A stretch of DNA of 13,692 nt from Holosporales bacterium (GTDB lineage Bacteria > Pseudomonadota > Alphaproteobacteria > RUG11792): positions 1-13,692 of the forward strand of contig JAISOC010000015.1 of assembly GCA_031275915.1 (NCBI GenBank). The letters are read 5' to 3'. Each line of letters begins with the position of its first letter. Position 1 is the stretch's first letter. The notes under the pieces are model-generated. The model was not told the origin of the DNA. It saw only the letters and a list, made by a program, of their open reading frames with translations, and did no database searches. A program made the position numbers and the translations under genes. Below are positions 1 through 7,545 of this stretch, one piece after another.

Positions 1-77
1 CTTCTTGCAGTAGCTCCTACAATAAAATATTCCACCAACTTCTTCTGTTTTTGTTTGCTTAGTTTGCTTTTTCTCAT
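1..77 (-). CDS. IS1595-family transposase, N-terminal 25 codons (partial)
   Basis: The minus strand from 77 encodes a protein beginning MRKSKLSKQKQKKLVEYF and continuing IVGATAR before the window ends. This closely resembles the N-terminus of IS1016/ISXO2-like (IS1595 family) transposases, which start MRKSxLSxxKQxxLIExFxxGxTAR and carry a helix-turn-helix segment followed by a zinc ribbon and a DDE-type nuclease fold. The start is supported by a GGAG sequence three bases upstream (81-84, minus strand). Only the N-terminus is visible, so whether the transposase is intact cannot be judged. Confidence 0.75.
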   Translation of the reverse strand, partial: MRKSKLSKQKQKKLVEYFIVGATAR

Positions 78-117
78 TACTCCATCCTAGATTATTTTCC
101 TTATCTAGGACAGCCCC
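1..117 (-). mobile_element. IS1595/IS1016-type insertion sequence, one end (truncated by window edge)
   Basis: The outer end reads, on the minus strand from 117, GGGGCTGTCCTAGATAAG, which fits the GGGGCTGT-type terminal inverted repeat of IS1595-family elements. It is followed within 40 bases by a ribosome binding site and the start of a transposase on the same strand. The bases just outside, 118-125 (aaagaaaa), are the expected position of an 8-bp target duplication, whose partner would lie beyond the left edge. The element sits about 100 bp upstream of the MATE gene. Family assignment comes from recalled family features, not a search. Confidence 0.8.
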
Positions 118-219
118 AAAGAAAAATACTATGGTACAATCGTAACGATATTTCAGTGTTTTTATTCAGAGCCATAATTTTTAACGCAAATTGCAGAAAA
201 GTTAAAATAGGCAAACGTC

Positions 220-1461
220 ATGAAATGCGAAAAAATAGATAGTTCTTTATCTAGCATACTTAGAATTTCTGTTCCTCTTGTTTTGTCTGCCCTGTCAGTC
301 AACATGATGTATGTGATAGACAAGGTAATGCTGGCTGGATACTCAGTTGACGCTATGAATGCGTGCTCTATATCTGGAAATTTAGTTGGTGTTTTCACGT
401 ATATGTTTATTGGCATAGCGGGAGCTGCTGAAGTTTTTGTTGGCCAATTCAATGGATCAAAACAATATGAAAAGCTGGCCTCTCCCGCTTGGCAAATGAT
501 TTACATGTCCTTAATAGCGGCTTTGCTTTTGTTACCAGTGGCATATTTCTCTGAATACGTTAATACCCTTCCAAAATATTATTTAAAAGAAGGAGTAATA
601 TACCAAAAAATTCTCCTGTATTGTTGCTTCCCTCCTTGCCTAACATCTGCTCTATCAGCTTTCTTCGTTGGGCAGGGGAAAACAAGAATGGTCACCTTGT
701 CTTCAGTGTTTGCTATGTTGCTGAATGCAGCCTTAGATTATATTTTCATATACAAATTACAAATGGGATGCAAGGGAGCAGCTATAGCAACCGTTGTTTC
801 AGAAGTCTTGCAAACTTCTATTTTATTGGCTTTGTTTTTTAGCAAAAATAACAGAAACAACTACAATACCTTTAGAAATCGAAAATTTGATAAATGGTTA
901 TTCTTGAAATGTATAAAAATTGGAACTCCAGTTTCTATTGGAAATTTCACAGCTCTATTGGCATGGTACGTTATTTATTCAATATTAAGTCATGTTTCAA
1001 AAGATGCCGCCACTGTTTATGGCTTTGGAGTGAATGTGTATGTTCTCTTTATATTTATAGGCGATGGGTTATATAAGGCAATAGCAACAATATCTTCAAA
1101 TATGATAGGCAGAAAGGATCTGTCTTCAATAAAAAAAACATACAGAACATTTGTTATTATTTCTGTTGCTTTTGGATTAATAATGGCTATACCACTTATT
1201 ATTTTCCCAGAAATGGTACTTAGATTGTTTGATTTGATGAAAGAAAATATATCGAATCTATACGATGAAATTAAAAGGACTTTTTATTTAATAACTGTTA
1301 ATACCACTGTGGAAACGTTACTGAGTGTGACTTGGGGAGTTCTTTTAGCAGGAGGAGATACCAAGTATGCTACCATCCTGAGTCAGTCATTACTTTGGGG
1401 AATCGTTGTTATCCCAACAGCTGTTTTGTATTACTTAAGGATCATTGATTCAGTGATATAA
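220..1461 (+). CDS. MATE-family multidrug efflux transporter, C-terminus interrupted
   Basis: The 413-residue product is hydrophobic throughout and has the pattern of the MATE (MatE) family, inner-membrane antiporters that export drugs or metabolites using Na+ or H+ gradients. Family signs are the N-terminal helix with ISVPLVLSALSVNMMYVIDKVML, the FVGQFNGSK loop, the FVGQGKTRM motif after the sixth helix, and a second half repeating the layout, with GDTKYATILSQ before the last two helices. The reading frame stops right after LRIIDSVI. The missing last helix is encoded downstream in another frame (1562-1669), beyond a ~110-bp insertion. Removing that insertion restores a 444-residue protein, the usual family length. 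The ribosome binding site is weak (AGG at 207-209). The product may be a non-functional truncated pump. Confidence 0.85.
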   Translation: MKCEKIDSSLSSILRISVPLVLSALSVNMMYVIDKVMLAGYSVDAMNACSISGNLVGVFTYMFIGIAGAAEVFVGQFNGSKQYEKLASPAWQMIYMSLIAALLLLPVAYFSEYVNTLPKYYLKEGVIYQKILLYCCFPPCLTSALSAFFVGQGKTRMVTLSSVFAMLLNAALDYIFIYKLQMGCKGAAIATVVSEVLQTSILLALFFSKNNRNNYNTFRNRKFDKWLFLKCIKIGTPVSIGNFTALLAWYVIYSILSHVSKDAATVYGFGVNVYVLFIFIGDGLYKAIATISSNMIGRKDLSSIKKTYRTFVIISVAFGLIMAIPLIIFPEMVLRLFDLMKENISNLYDEIKRTFYLITVNTTVETLLSVTWGVLLAGGDTKYATILSQSLLWGIVVIPTAVLYYLRIIDSVI

Positions 1462-1561
1462 TCGTGCGATGTCACAAACGAGTAGTCTTAAATTGTTGAA
1501 TGGCTTCTGGCGCGGGCTTTCTCAGACTAAATTGGTTTCAAAAATTACTCGGTTGGAAGCC
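1452..1561. mobile_element. ~110-bp insertion splitting the MATE gene, flanked by GATTC
   Basis: GATTC occurs at 1447-1451 and again at 1562-1566. Reading the MATE gene up to the first copy and resuming at the second restores one frame through ...LRIIDSSIIVYIFITIWG... to a stop at 1669, which matches the last helix and the basic tail of MATE proteins. The 115-bp offset shifts the frame by one. Within the insert are short inverted repeats: GAATGGCTTC (1498-1507) against GAAGCCGATTC (1556-1566), and ATCG-TG-CGAT (1461-1470). No clear terminal inverted repeats and no coding capacity of its own are visible. It could be a small non-autonomous element, comparable in kind to the palindromic elements found inside Rickettsia genes, or another type of insertion. 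Confidence 0.55.
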
Positions 1562-1669
1562 GATTCGAGTATAATTGTGTATATTTTCATAACTATTTGG
1601 GGAATTCTCTCAACATTCTTTTGCTATAGGAGATACAAAAGCCTCAAGTGGTACAACAAACTGGTGTAA
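1562..1669 (+). pseudogene. Severed C-terminal helix of the MATE transporter
   Basis: In the frame of 1562 the sequence encodes SSIIVYIFITIWGILSTFF followed by CYRRYKSLKWYNKLV and a TAA stop. A hydrophobic helix followed by a short basic tail (RRYKSLKW) is the usual ending of MATE proteins (compare the common RRFRSGRWK ending). This frame also contains an ATG at 1469, giving an apparent 66-residue open frame, but its first half is the inserted DNA and no ribosome binding site precedes it. It is best read as the displaced end of the upstream gene, about 35 codons long. Confidence 0.7.
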
Positions 1670-1705
1670 GTATTTCACTCTTAAAGATGAACTTACGAAA
1701 AACTT

Positions 1706-2029
1706 TTATTCACTTTCTTTATTAATATGCTGTATTTTGCGTCTATATGGTTTTTTTTCAAAAGCAGACGGAATTTCTTCTGATTTGAGAGTTGAAGTTT
1801 CTGCCACAGACTCCTCTTTTGGAACTTGAGTTTGTTGAGCGAGAAATTTTTCATTTATAAGACGCATATAGTGTTCCGCATATTGCAAATTGTATTCAGC
1901 ATTCACAATATCACCTGCCAATCTACTATCTTTTGCTGCCTTCATGTATTTCTCATACATATTTTGATAATAACCCCTGGTTTCATTTAAATTCCTGTTT
2001 AATTGCCTGTTATTATCTTTCCTAATCAT
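1706..2029 (-). CDS. DUF4167 domain protein (alphaproteobacterial)
   Basis: The product of about 107 residues holds the conserved core of DUF4167 at roughly residues 22-60: YEKYMKAAKDSRLAGDIVNAE, then YNLQYAEHYMRLI. The family pattern is an A-x-KY-x2-LARDA...GD-x3-AENYLQHAEHY-x-RI helix pair. DUF4167 is essentially restricted to Alphaproteobacteria; its biochemical role is not established. The N-terminal Arg/Asn-rich segment (RKDNNRQLNRNLN) and the C-terminal charged tail fit, although the protein is short for the family, in which long disordered tails are common. The start at ATG 2029 is chosen over an adjacent TTG (2032). The ribosome binding site is poor. It lies about 50 bp downstream of glmM on the same strand and is probably cotranscribed with it. 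It is convergent with the broken MATE gene. Confidence 0.8.
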   Translation of the reverse strand: MIRKDNNRQLNRNLNETRGYYQNMYEKYMKAAKDSRLAGDIVNAEYNLQYAEHYMRLINEKFLAQQTQVPKEESVAETSTLKSEEIPSAFEKKPYRRKIQHINKESE

Positions 2030-2081
2030 CAAATTGTTTCATAACTGTACATAAAACCAGCTTACATTCATTCTACCATAA

Positions 2082-3437
2082 TTACAGCTGCGATACAGCC
2101 TTATCTATCACCACCAACGCTTTTTCTACATCTTCTTCGTTTTCTGATTCTATCATTACTCTTATTATATTCTCAGTGCCAGATTTTCTGATAATCAATC
2201 TGCCTCTTTTTTGTAGAATTTCATTTTCGATCGAAAAGATAGTTTTCTTAACATAATTGGAGTGTATATCTATTTCTTTATTAAGATTTTTAAATACCTG
2301 AGGGTATGGCTTATAAAGATTATGTATATCACTTGCTTTTTTACTGTTGGATACCAAATAATTGAGAACTTGAAGAGCAGACACCAAGGCATCTCCAGTT
2401 GTTGAATAGTCCAAAGGGACGATGTGTCCAGATTTTTCTCCTCCAAGATTAGATTCAATTTCAATCATCTTCTCAATCACATATTTATCCCCCACATCTG
2501 ATCTAATTAACTCAATCCCAATTGAATTCAGGTATTTCCAAAGGGCCATATTGGACATAGTGGTTGCAACAACTTTATTTCCTCTTAGTTTCCCTCTGTT
2601 TCTCCAATCTGTCGCTATGATTGCTATTATGTAATCTCCATCTATAATTGTTCCCTTCTCATCGACAACAATAACTCTGTCTGCGTCTCCATCAAGGGCA
2701 AATCCGATGTCAGCTTTATGTTCAACAACAGTTTTTTGCAACAATTTCGGATTGGTTGTTCCACATTCTTCGTTTATATTCAAACCATCTGGCTCATTTC
2801 CTATAGCAATAACTTCTGCTCCAAGTTCCCAAAAAACTTCAGGAGCAACCTTATAGGCAGCCCCATTTGCACAATCCACAACTATTTTTATCCCTGAAAG
2901 AGTTAAGTTTCTTATAAATGATGCTTTAACAAATTCAACATATCTGCCATCAATATCATTTATTCTCTTGGCTTTACCCATTTTTTCTGGTCCAACTAAT
3001 TTCATTTCTCCAAAGAAAAATTCAGTTATCTTCTCTTCATCAAGCGGAGAAATTTTGAATCCCTTATCGTTGAAAAATTTGATTCCATTGTCTTTGTAAG
3101 GATTGTGAGAGGCAGAAATCACAACTCCAAGATTTGCTCGAAGGGTTCTGGTTATGACGGAGACTGCTGGAGTTGGAATTGGCCCCAGTAACATAACATC
3201 AGCTCCCGCTGCTATAAATCCTGCTGTCAATGCAGGTTCAAGCATATATCCCGAGAGTCTAGTGTCCTTCCCAATGACAACCTTAAAGTCCTCCATGTCT
3301 TTTTTAAAATGTTTGACAGCGGATATAGCTAGTTTCATAGAATTCTCAGGGGTGATGAATCCACTATTGGCAAGTCCCCTCACTCCATCCGTTCCAAAAA
3401 TGTTTAAAAGTTGCTTGGGCATATGTTTCATTTTCAT
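2082..3437 (-). CDS. glmM: Phosphoglucosamine mutase
   Basis: GlmM converts glucosamine-6-phosphate to glucosamine-1-phosphate in the cytoplasm, feeding UDP-GlcNAc synthesis for peptidoglycan and lipid A. The 451-residue product matches the usual ~445. It shows the N-terminal FGTDGVRG (residues 14-21), the phosphoserine loop ISASHNPYKDNGIKFF with the catalytic Ser near 110, the metal loop DGDADR (249-254), the sugar-binding GEKSGH, and the C-terminal phosphate-binding RKSGTENIIRVMIE. In the last motif the common Pro after GTE is Asn, and the common DGDGDR is DGDADR; both are conservative. Several in-frame ATGs (3437, 3431, 3422) make the exact start uncertain, and no strong ribosome binding site singles one out. 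The gene is divergent from rpsT across a ~147-bp gap. Its presence implies the organism makes cell-wall amino sugars. Confidence 0.96.
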   Translation of the reverse strand: MKMKHMPKQLLNIFGTDGVRGLANSGFITPENSMKLAISAVKHFKKDMEDFKVVIGKDTRLSGYMLEPALTAGFIAAGADVMLLGPIPTPAVSVITRTLRANLGVVISASHNPYKDNGIKFFNDKGFKISPLDEEKITEFFFGEMKLVGPEKMGKAKRINDIDGRYVEFVKASFIRNLTLSGIKIVVDCANGAAYKVAPEVFWELGAEVIAIGNEPDGLNINEECGTTNPKLLQKTVVEHKADIGFALDGDADRVIVVDEKGTIIDGDYIIAIIATDWRNRGKLRGNKVVATTMSNMALWKYLNSIGIELIRSDVGDKYVIEKMIEIESNLGGEKSGHIVPLDYSTTGDALVSALQVLNYLVSNSKKASDIHNLYKPYPQVFKNLNKEIDIHSNYVKKTIFSIENEILQKRGRLIIRKSGTENIIRVMIESENEEDVEKALVVIDKAVSQL

Positions 3438-3522
3438 AGAAGTGTTAAATGTATCCTATCACATTTGAACTATAAACTGGATCACCAGGCACTTTTTAAT
3501 AAATCTCAGAACCTTCGTAAGC

Positions 3523-3551
3523 TTGCGGTTATAGCTAGTAAATGATATGAT
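3523..3551 (+). promoter_or_regulatory. Predicted sigma-70 promoter for the rpsT cluster
   Basis: TTGCGG (3523-3528) and TATGAT (3546-3551) are separated by exactly 17 bases, a close match to the sigma-70 consensus. It lies in the divergent glmM/rpsT gap and would start transcription near 3558, leaving a leader of roughly 27 bases before rpsT. Confidence 0.55.
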
Positions 3552-3584
3552 AGTCGACAATACGGTAATTTAAAATGGGTATAC

Positions 3585-3863
3585 ATGGCTTCTCATGAAT
3601 CCTCAAAAAAGAGTATAAGAAAAACAGTTCGTCAAAGAGCAGTTAACGTGTGTCGTATTGGCAGAATCCGTACTTTCATTAAAAAAGTTGAAAAAGCAAT
3701 ATCTTCCAAATTAGATAGTGCGGCTATAGTGTCTGCATTTTCAATAGCTCAAAAAGAAATAATGAAAGGAGCTTCAAAACACATAATGCACAAAAATACT
3801 GCTTCAAGAATAATCTCAAGATTAAGCAAAAAAGTAAAATCTGCACTCGGAGAAGTGAAATAG
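3585..3863 (+). CDS. rpsT: 30S ribosomal protein S20
   Basis: S20 is a primary 16S rRNA-binding protein of the small subunit. The 92-residue, Lys/Arg/Ser-rich helical product carries the family landmarks: MASHESSKKSIRKTVRQR at the N-terminus, the RIRTFIKKVEKAI segment (about residues 27-39), and the signature HKNTASRIISRLSKKVK (about 69-85). The length is typical (85-90). The ribosome binding site is weak (GGGT a few bases before ATG 3585). A short out-of-frame ATG at 3575 reads eight codons and stops at TGA 3596, overlapping the rpsT start. The gene is followed without a gap by the ferredoxin-NADP reductase frame. Confidence 0.96.
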   Translation: MASHESSKKSIRKTVRQRAVNVCRIGRIRTFIKKVEKAISSKLDSAAIVSAFSIAQKEIMKGASKHIMHKNTASRIISRLSKKVKSALGEVK

Positions 3864-4768
3864 CAATAATTCGTGATATATCAATAATAGGAGGAGGAGT
3901 ATCAGGTATGTATGCCTCCTATTGTTGTGGCATATCCTCTTTTCCCTGTTCTCTTTTTGAAACGTTGCAGCATCTTGGGGGACAGTGTTCTGCCTTTTAC
4001 CCAGATAAAAATATATACGGAGTTCCAGGATTTTCTGATACCAAGGCCTCTGATTTTATAGATTTGTTAAAAAAGCAAACGTTTTCTCTGGAATATATTC
4101 CAGATATAATTAACAAGAAAATAACGAACATCGAACAAGATACAGAGTTTTTCTCCCTAAATAACGGAGAATACATGGCGAAATATATAATATTAGCTAC
4201 AGGAATAGGAGACATGATTCCTAATATTCCAAATGATATTTCTGGTATAGATAACGACTTTGTTCATTTTTATTGTATTAGAGCTGATTTATACAAAGGC
4301 AAAGATATTATAATTGCGGGAGGTGGAGATTCAGCTGTTGATTTTGCAATCTGTATGAAATCTATAGCAAAGAGCGTTACTATTATTCACAGAAAAGATG
4401 AATTGAGGTGTGATTCTCATAAGATAGGCAAGTTAAATGATATAAACGTAAAACTTTCACACTCAATTCTTTCAATAGAAAAAAATCATAAAATTATAAC
4501 AGACAAAGGAACTTTTACAGCTGATTACATAATATTTTGCTATGGATTTAGAGCAGAGCCTGGAGCTATAGCTGGACTGACAAAACTTGGGATTTCTTTT
4601 GAAGATGATTTAATTTCTGTTGATATAGACACGATGCAAACTGGAAACAAAAAGATTTTTGCTATAGGTGACGCAATTACGTATAAAAACAAGAAGAAAA
4701 ACTTAGTTTCTTGTTTTTTTGAGGCAGATAAAGCAGTTAGGATGATAAAATTGCTGGAGTTGCAATAA
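3860..4768 (+). CDS. Ferredoxin--NADP(+) reductase, TrxR-like type; no canonical start codon
   Basis: This is an FAD/NADPH flavoprotein of the thioredoxin-reductase-like ferredoxin-NADP reductase group (YumC type), which passes electrons from NADPH to ferredoxin. The frame shows [10 protein letters not shown] (FAD-binding, residues 8-16 counted from 3860), the group-specific [19 protein letters not shown], the LATG loop, a second dinucleotide fold [13 protein letters not shown] (near 152-162), and the C-terminal IFAIGDAI. The CxxC redox pair of true thioredoxin reductases is absent. The first ATG (3908) lies after the FAD-binding glycines, so it cannot give a working protein. Upstream in frame there is no ATG, GTG or TTG, only ATA (3860, 3866) and ATT (3869). 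ATA 3860 overlaps the rpsT stop and sits seven bases after GGAG (3849-3852), so it is used here as a tentative start. At 302 residues it is somewhat short for the group (~330). Confidence 0.8.
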   Translation: MAIIRDISIIGGGVSGMYASYCCGISSFPCSLFETLQHLGGQCSAFYPDKNIYGVPGFSDTKASDFIDLLKKQTFSLEYIPDIINKKITNIEQDTEFFSLNNGEYMAKYIILATGIGDMIPNIPNDISGIDNDFVHFYCIRADLYKGKDIIIAGGGDSAVDFAICMKSIAKSVTIIHRKDELRCDSHKIGKLNDINVKLSHSILSIEKNHKIITDKGTFTADYIIFCYGFRAEPGAIAGLTKLGISFEDDLISVDIDTMQTGNKKIFAIGDAITYKNKKKNLVSCFFEADKAVRMIKLLELQ

Positions 4769-4770
4769 AA

Positions 4771-7338
4771 ATGAGTAAAATAATCGTAAGGGGGGCAAAA
4801 GAACACAATTTGAAAAATATAGATGTTGATATCCCAAAGAACAAATTGGTTGTTATAACAGGGCTTAGTGGATCAGGTAAATCTACATTGGCATTTGACA
4901 CTCTATATGCTGAAGGGCAAAGAAGATATGTTGAAAGCCTTTCTTCATATGCCAGACAATTCCTGAATCTGATGCCCAAACCTGATGTGGAAAAAATAGA
5001 AGGATTAAGTCCTGCAATATCTATAGAGCAAAAAACTATATCTAAAAATCCAAGATCAACGGTTGGAACAATTACAGAGATTTATGATTATTTAAGATTA
5101 TTGTTTGCAAGAATAGGAATTCCATACTCTCCTACAACTGGATTGCCAATACGAGCTCAGACAGTATCTCAAATAGCAGATACAATAATGTCCTTTCCAA
5201 AAGATTCGAAGTTATACATCCTGGCTCCAATTGTGAGACAAAGAAAAGGTGAATACAGAGTGGAACTGTGGTCAATAAAAAACCAGGGCTTTGAAAGAGT
5301 TTTTGTAGATGGAAACATGTATGAGATTGATGAAGTTCCAAATTTGCCAAAAACTCATAAACATGACATATCAATAGTTGTTGATAGATTGTTGATATCA
5401 GAAGATAACACAGCCGAACTCAGACAAAGATTGGTAAATTCAATTGAAATATCTCTTAAAAAAGCTGATGGCATAATGATAGCGAAGGACTTTACAACTG
5501 GTAAAGAAACTGTATTTTCAGAACATTTTGCATGTCCCAAATCAGGATTTTGTATACCAGAAATAGAACCAAGACTCTTTTCTTTCAACAGCCCAAAAGG
5601 GGCCTGTAAAAAATGCGCTGGGCTGGGATACAAGGGTTTTGTCGGGGGGTTTGGATATTTCGCAAATAGATTCATCGAAGATGATGATATTGAAAGCGAT
5701 TATTGTATAGAGGAGAAAGAAGTGTGCCCAGCTTGCAATGGAACTCGCTTATGTAAGGAAGCTTTGGCAATTAAGATTGACATGAAAAATATAGCAGAAA
5801 TTGCTAATATGTCGCTCGATGAAGCTCTCATTTGGTTCACTGAGGTGTGGGCCAAACTATCAGAAAAAGAAAGAAATATATCTGAAAAAATCATACAAGA
5901 AATTAAAAATAGGCTTGAATTTTTGATAAATGTAGGCCTTGAATATTTAACTTTATCAAGAGCTTCCGAAACATTATCAGGAGGAGAATCTCAAAGAATT
6001 AAATTGGCTTCGCAAATAGGATCTGGACTCACTGGTGTTATGTATGTTCTTGACGAACCCTCAATTGGTCTTCATCAAAAAGACAATAATAGGTTGATTC
6101 AGACTCTTAAAAAATTGAGAGATTACGAAAACACAGTCATAGTTGTTGAACATGATGAGGATACCATGCTTGCCTCGGATTGGATCATAGATATGGGACC
6201 ACGTGCAGGAACTCATGGAGGACAAATTATTGCTGTTGGAACTGTTGATGATATTAAAAATAGTGAGGACAGTTTAACTGGCAAATATCTATCAAGAAAA
6301 TTGTTTATACCTGTTCCAAAACACAGAAGGCGTGTTAATCTCAACAGAAGTATAGAAATTGTTGGAGCCTCTGGAAATAATCTCAAAAACATTAATGTAA
6401 AATTTCCAATTGGAGTTATAACCTGTGTTACAGGAGTTTCTGGATCAGGTAAATCCACTCTTGTTATAGACACTCTCTTTAAAGCAGCATATAACAAAAT
6501 CTCCGCTATAAAGAAAATTGATATTAAAAACGTTGAAGAAATAAAGGGACTGAGGTTGATTGATAAGGTAGTTGATATTAATCAATCTCCAATAGGAAGA
6601 ACCCCTCGCTCAAATCCTGCAACATATGTTGGCTGTTTCACAGATATCAGAAATTTATTTGCTTCTATGCCAGAGGCTAGGGCCAGAGGATACACTAGCT
6701 CTAGATTTTCATTCAATATAAAGGGAGGAAGATGTGAAGCATGTAAAGGTGATGGCATCTTGAAGATAGGCATGCATTTTCTTCCTGATGTATATGTGGA
6801 ATGCGATCAATGCCACGGAAAAAGATTTACAGCAGAAACGCTTGAGATCAGATTCAAAGAGAAAAATATATCTGATATTTTGGATATGACTATAGAGGAG
6901 GGAACAGAACTTTTCAAAAATCATCCATCTATATATCAAAAATTAGGATGCCTCAATAGAGTTGGTCTTGGATATCTGACAATAGGCCACAAGGCCACTA
7001 CCCTTTCTGGAGGAGAGGCACAAAGAGTTAAATTATCAAAAGAATTGTCCAGAAGATCTACTGGAAACACATTATACATACTGGATGAACCAACAACAGG
7101 CCTGCATATGGATGATGTGAAAAAATTGATAGAAATACTGCAGGTTTTGGCAGATCAAGGAAACACAATCGTTATTATCGAGCATAATATGGAGGTAATA
7201 AAGATAGCAGATTGGATAATAGATATGGGGCCAAATGGAGGAGTAAACGGGGGTAATATTATAATTTGTGGTACCCCAGAAACGGTGTCGACTTGCCAAG
7301 AAAGCTATACAGGGCAATTTTTGAAAAAGCATTTATGA
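4771..7338 (+). CDS. uvrA: UvrABC excinuclease subunit A, lacking most of the insertion domain
   Basis: UvrA is the damage-recognition ATPase of nucleotide excision repair and loads UvrB on DNA. The two ABC halves are clear: Walker [10 protein letters not shown] (about residue 31), ABC signature LSGGESQR (about 402) and Walker [12 protein letters not shown]; then Walker [10 protein letters not shown] (about 557), signature LSGGEAQR and [11 protein letters not shown]. The UvrB-binding region (about 115-250) and the second zinc module (CEAC...CDQC) are present. At 855 residues it is about 85 shorter than the usual 940-950. The loss falls between the first zinc module ([10 protein letters not shown], near 282) and CPACNGTRL, where only about 35 residues replace the insertion domain. 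In the first zinc module the expected CPxC reads CPKSGFC, so one cysteine is displaced by three positions. It starts two bases after the reductase stop; GGAG lies at 4756-4759. Confidence 0.95.
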   Translation: MSKIIVRGAKEHNLKNIDVDIPKNKLVVITGLSGSGKSTLAFDTLYAEGQRRYVESLSSYARQFLNLMPKPDVEKIEGLSPAISIEQKTISKNPRSTVGTITEIYDYLRLLFARIGIPYSPTTGLPIRAQTVSQIADTIMSFPKDSKLYILAPIVRQRKGEYRVELWSIKNQGFERVFVDGNMYEIDEVPNLPKTHKHDISIVVDRLLISEDNTAELRQRLVNSIEISLKKADGIMIAKDFTTGKETVFSEHFACPKSGFCIPEIEPRLFSFNSPKGACKKCAGLGYKGFVGGFGYFANRFIEDDDIESDYCIEEKEVCPACNGTRLCKEALAIKIDMKNIAEIANMSLDEALIWFTEVWAKLSEKERNISEKIIQEIKNRLEFLINVGLEYLTLSRASETLSGGESQRIKLASQIGSGLTGVMYVLDEPSIGLHQKDNNRLIQTLKKLRDYENTVIVVEHDEDTMLASDWIIDMGPRAGTHGGQIIAVGTVDDIKNSEDSLTGKYLSRKLFIPVPKHRRRVNLNRSIEIVGASGNNLKNINVKFPIGVITCVTGVSGSGKSTLVIDTLFKAAYNKISAIKKIDIKNVEEIKGLRLIDKVVDINQSPIGRTPRSNPATYVGCFTDIRNLFASMPEARARGYTSSRFSFNIKGGRCEACKGDGILKIGMHFLPDVYVECDQCHGKRFTAETLEIRFKEKNISDILDMTIEEGTELFKNHPSIYQKLGCLNRVGLGYLTIGHKATTLSGGEAQRVKLSKELSRRSTGNTLYILDEPTTGLHMDDVKKLIEILQVLADQGNTIVIIEHNMEVIKIADWIIDMGPNGGVNGGNIIICGTPETVSTCQESYTGQFLKKHL

Positions 7339-7349
7339 TTACGGAGAAT

Positions 7350-7426
7350 TGGTGGGCCCTGTAGGACTCGAACCTACGACAACTCCGTTATGAGCGGAGG
7401 GTTCTGACCAACTGAACTAAAGGCCC
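7350..7426 (-). tRNA. tRNA with CAU anticodon, probably tRNA-Ile2 (lysidine type)
   Basis: The minus strand folds as a complete 77-base tRNA. The acceptor is GGGCCTT/AGGGCCC, the D arm GTTC/GAAC with a nine-base loop containing GG, the anticodon stem CTCCG/CGGAG with loop CTCATAA (anticodon CAT), and the T arm GTAGG-TTCGAGT-CCTAC. The discriminator is A and the 3' CCA is encoded. CAU could mean Met or Ile2. The consecutive C4-G69 and C5-G68 pairs are those used by TilS to pick tRNA-Ile2 for lysidine modification, and the acceptor differs from initiator tRNA, so Ile2 is preferred. It is convergent with uvrA, only 11 bases away. Confidence 0.93.
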
Positions 7427-7436
7427 AACGCCTCAA

Positions 7437-7465
7437 AATCTATCACATAACTCATGTTCGGGCAA
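7437..7465 (-). promoter_or_regulatory. Predicted promoter of the CAU tRNA
   Basis: On the minus strand TTGCCC (7465-7460) and TAGATT (7442-7437) are 17 bases apart, and the -10 ends 10 bases before the first base of the tRNA. The spacing is ideal and the hexamers match moderately. The rest of 7427-7545 shows no gene. Confidence 0.45.
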
Positions 7466-7545
7466 TATTGTTTATGAGGCTGTATAAGTTCATAAGATAT
7501 GAGACAACACATTGGTGCGCTTACATGATCGATGATATTTTCTTC

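Noticed and set aside
1469..1669. 66-residue open frame after the MATE gene as an independent small gene
   Set aside because: Its first half is the inserted DNA and its second half is the displaced last MATE helix; there is no ribosome binding site.
3908..4768. ATG 3908 as the start of the ferredoxin-NADP reductase
   Set aside because: It would remove the FAD-binding GGGVSG motif, which is encoded in frame just upstream.
4771..7338. UvrA as a pseudogene because of its short length
   Set aside because: The loss is in frame and confined to the insertion domain; all ATPase motifs, both signatures and the second zinc module are intact.
7350..7426. Initiator or elongator tRNA-Met for the CAU tRNA
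   Set aside because: The acceptor has consecutive C4-G69 and C5-G68 pairs and a fully paired first position, which fit tRNA-Ile2. Elongator Met is not fully excluded.
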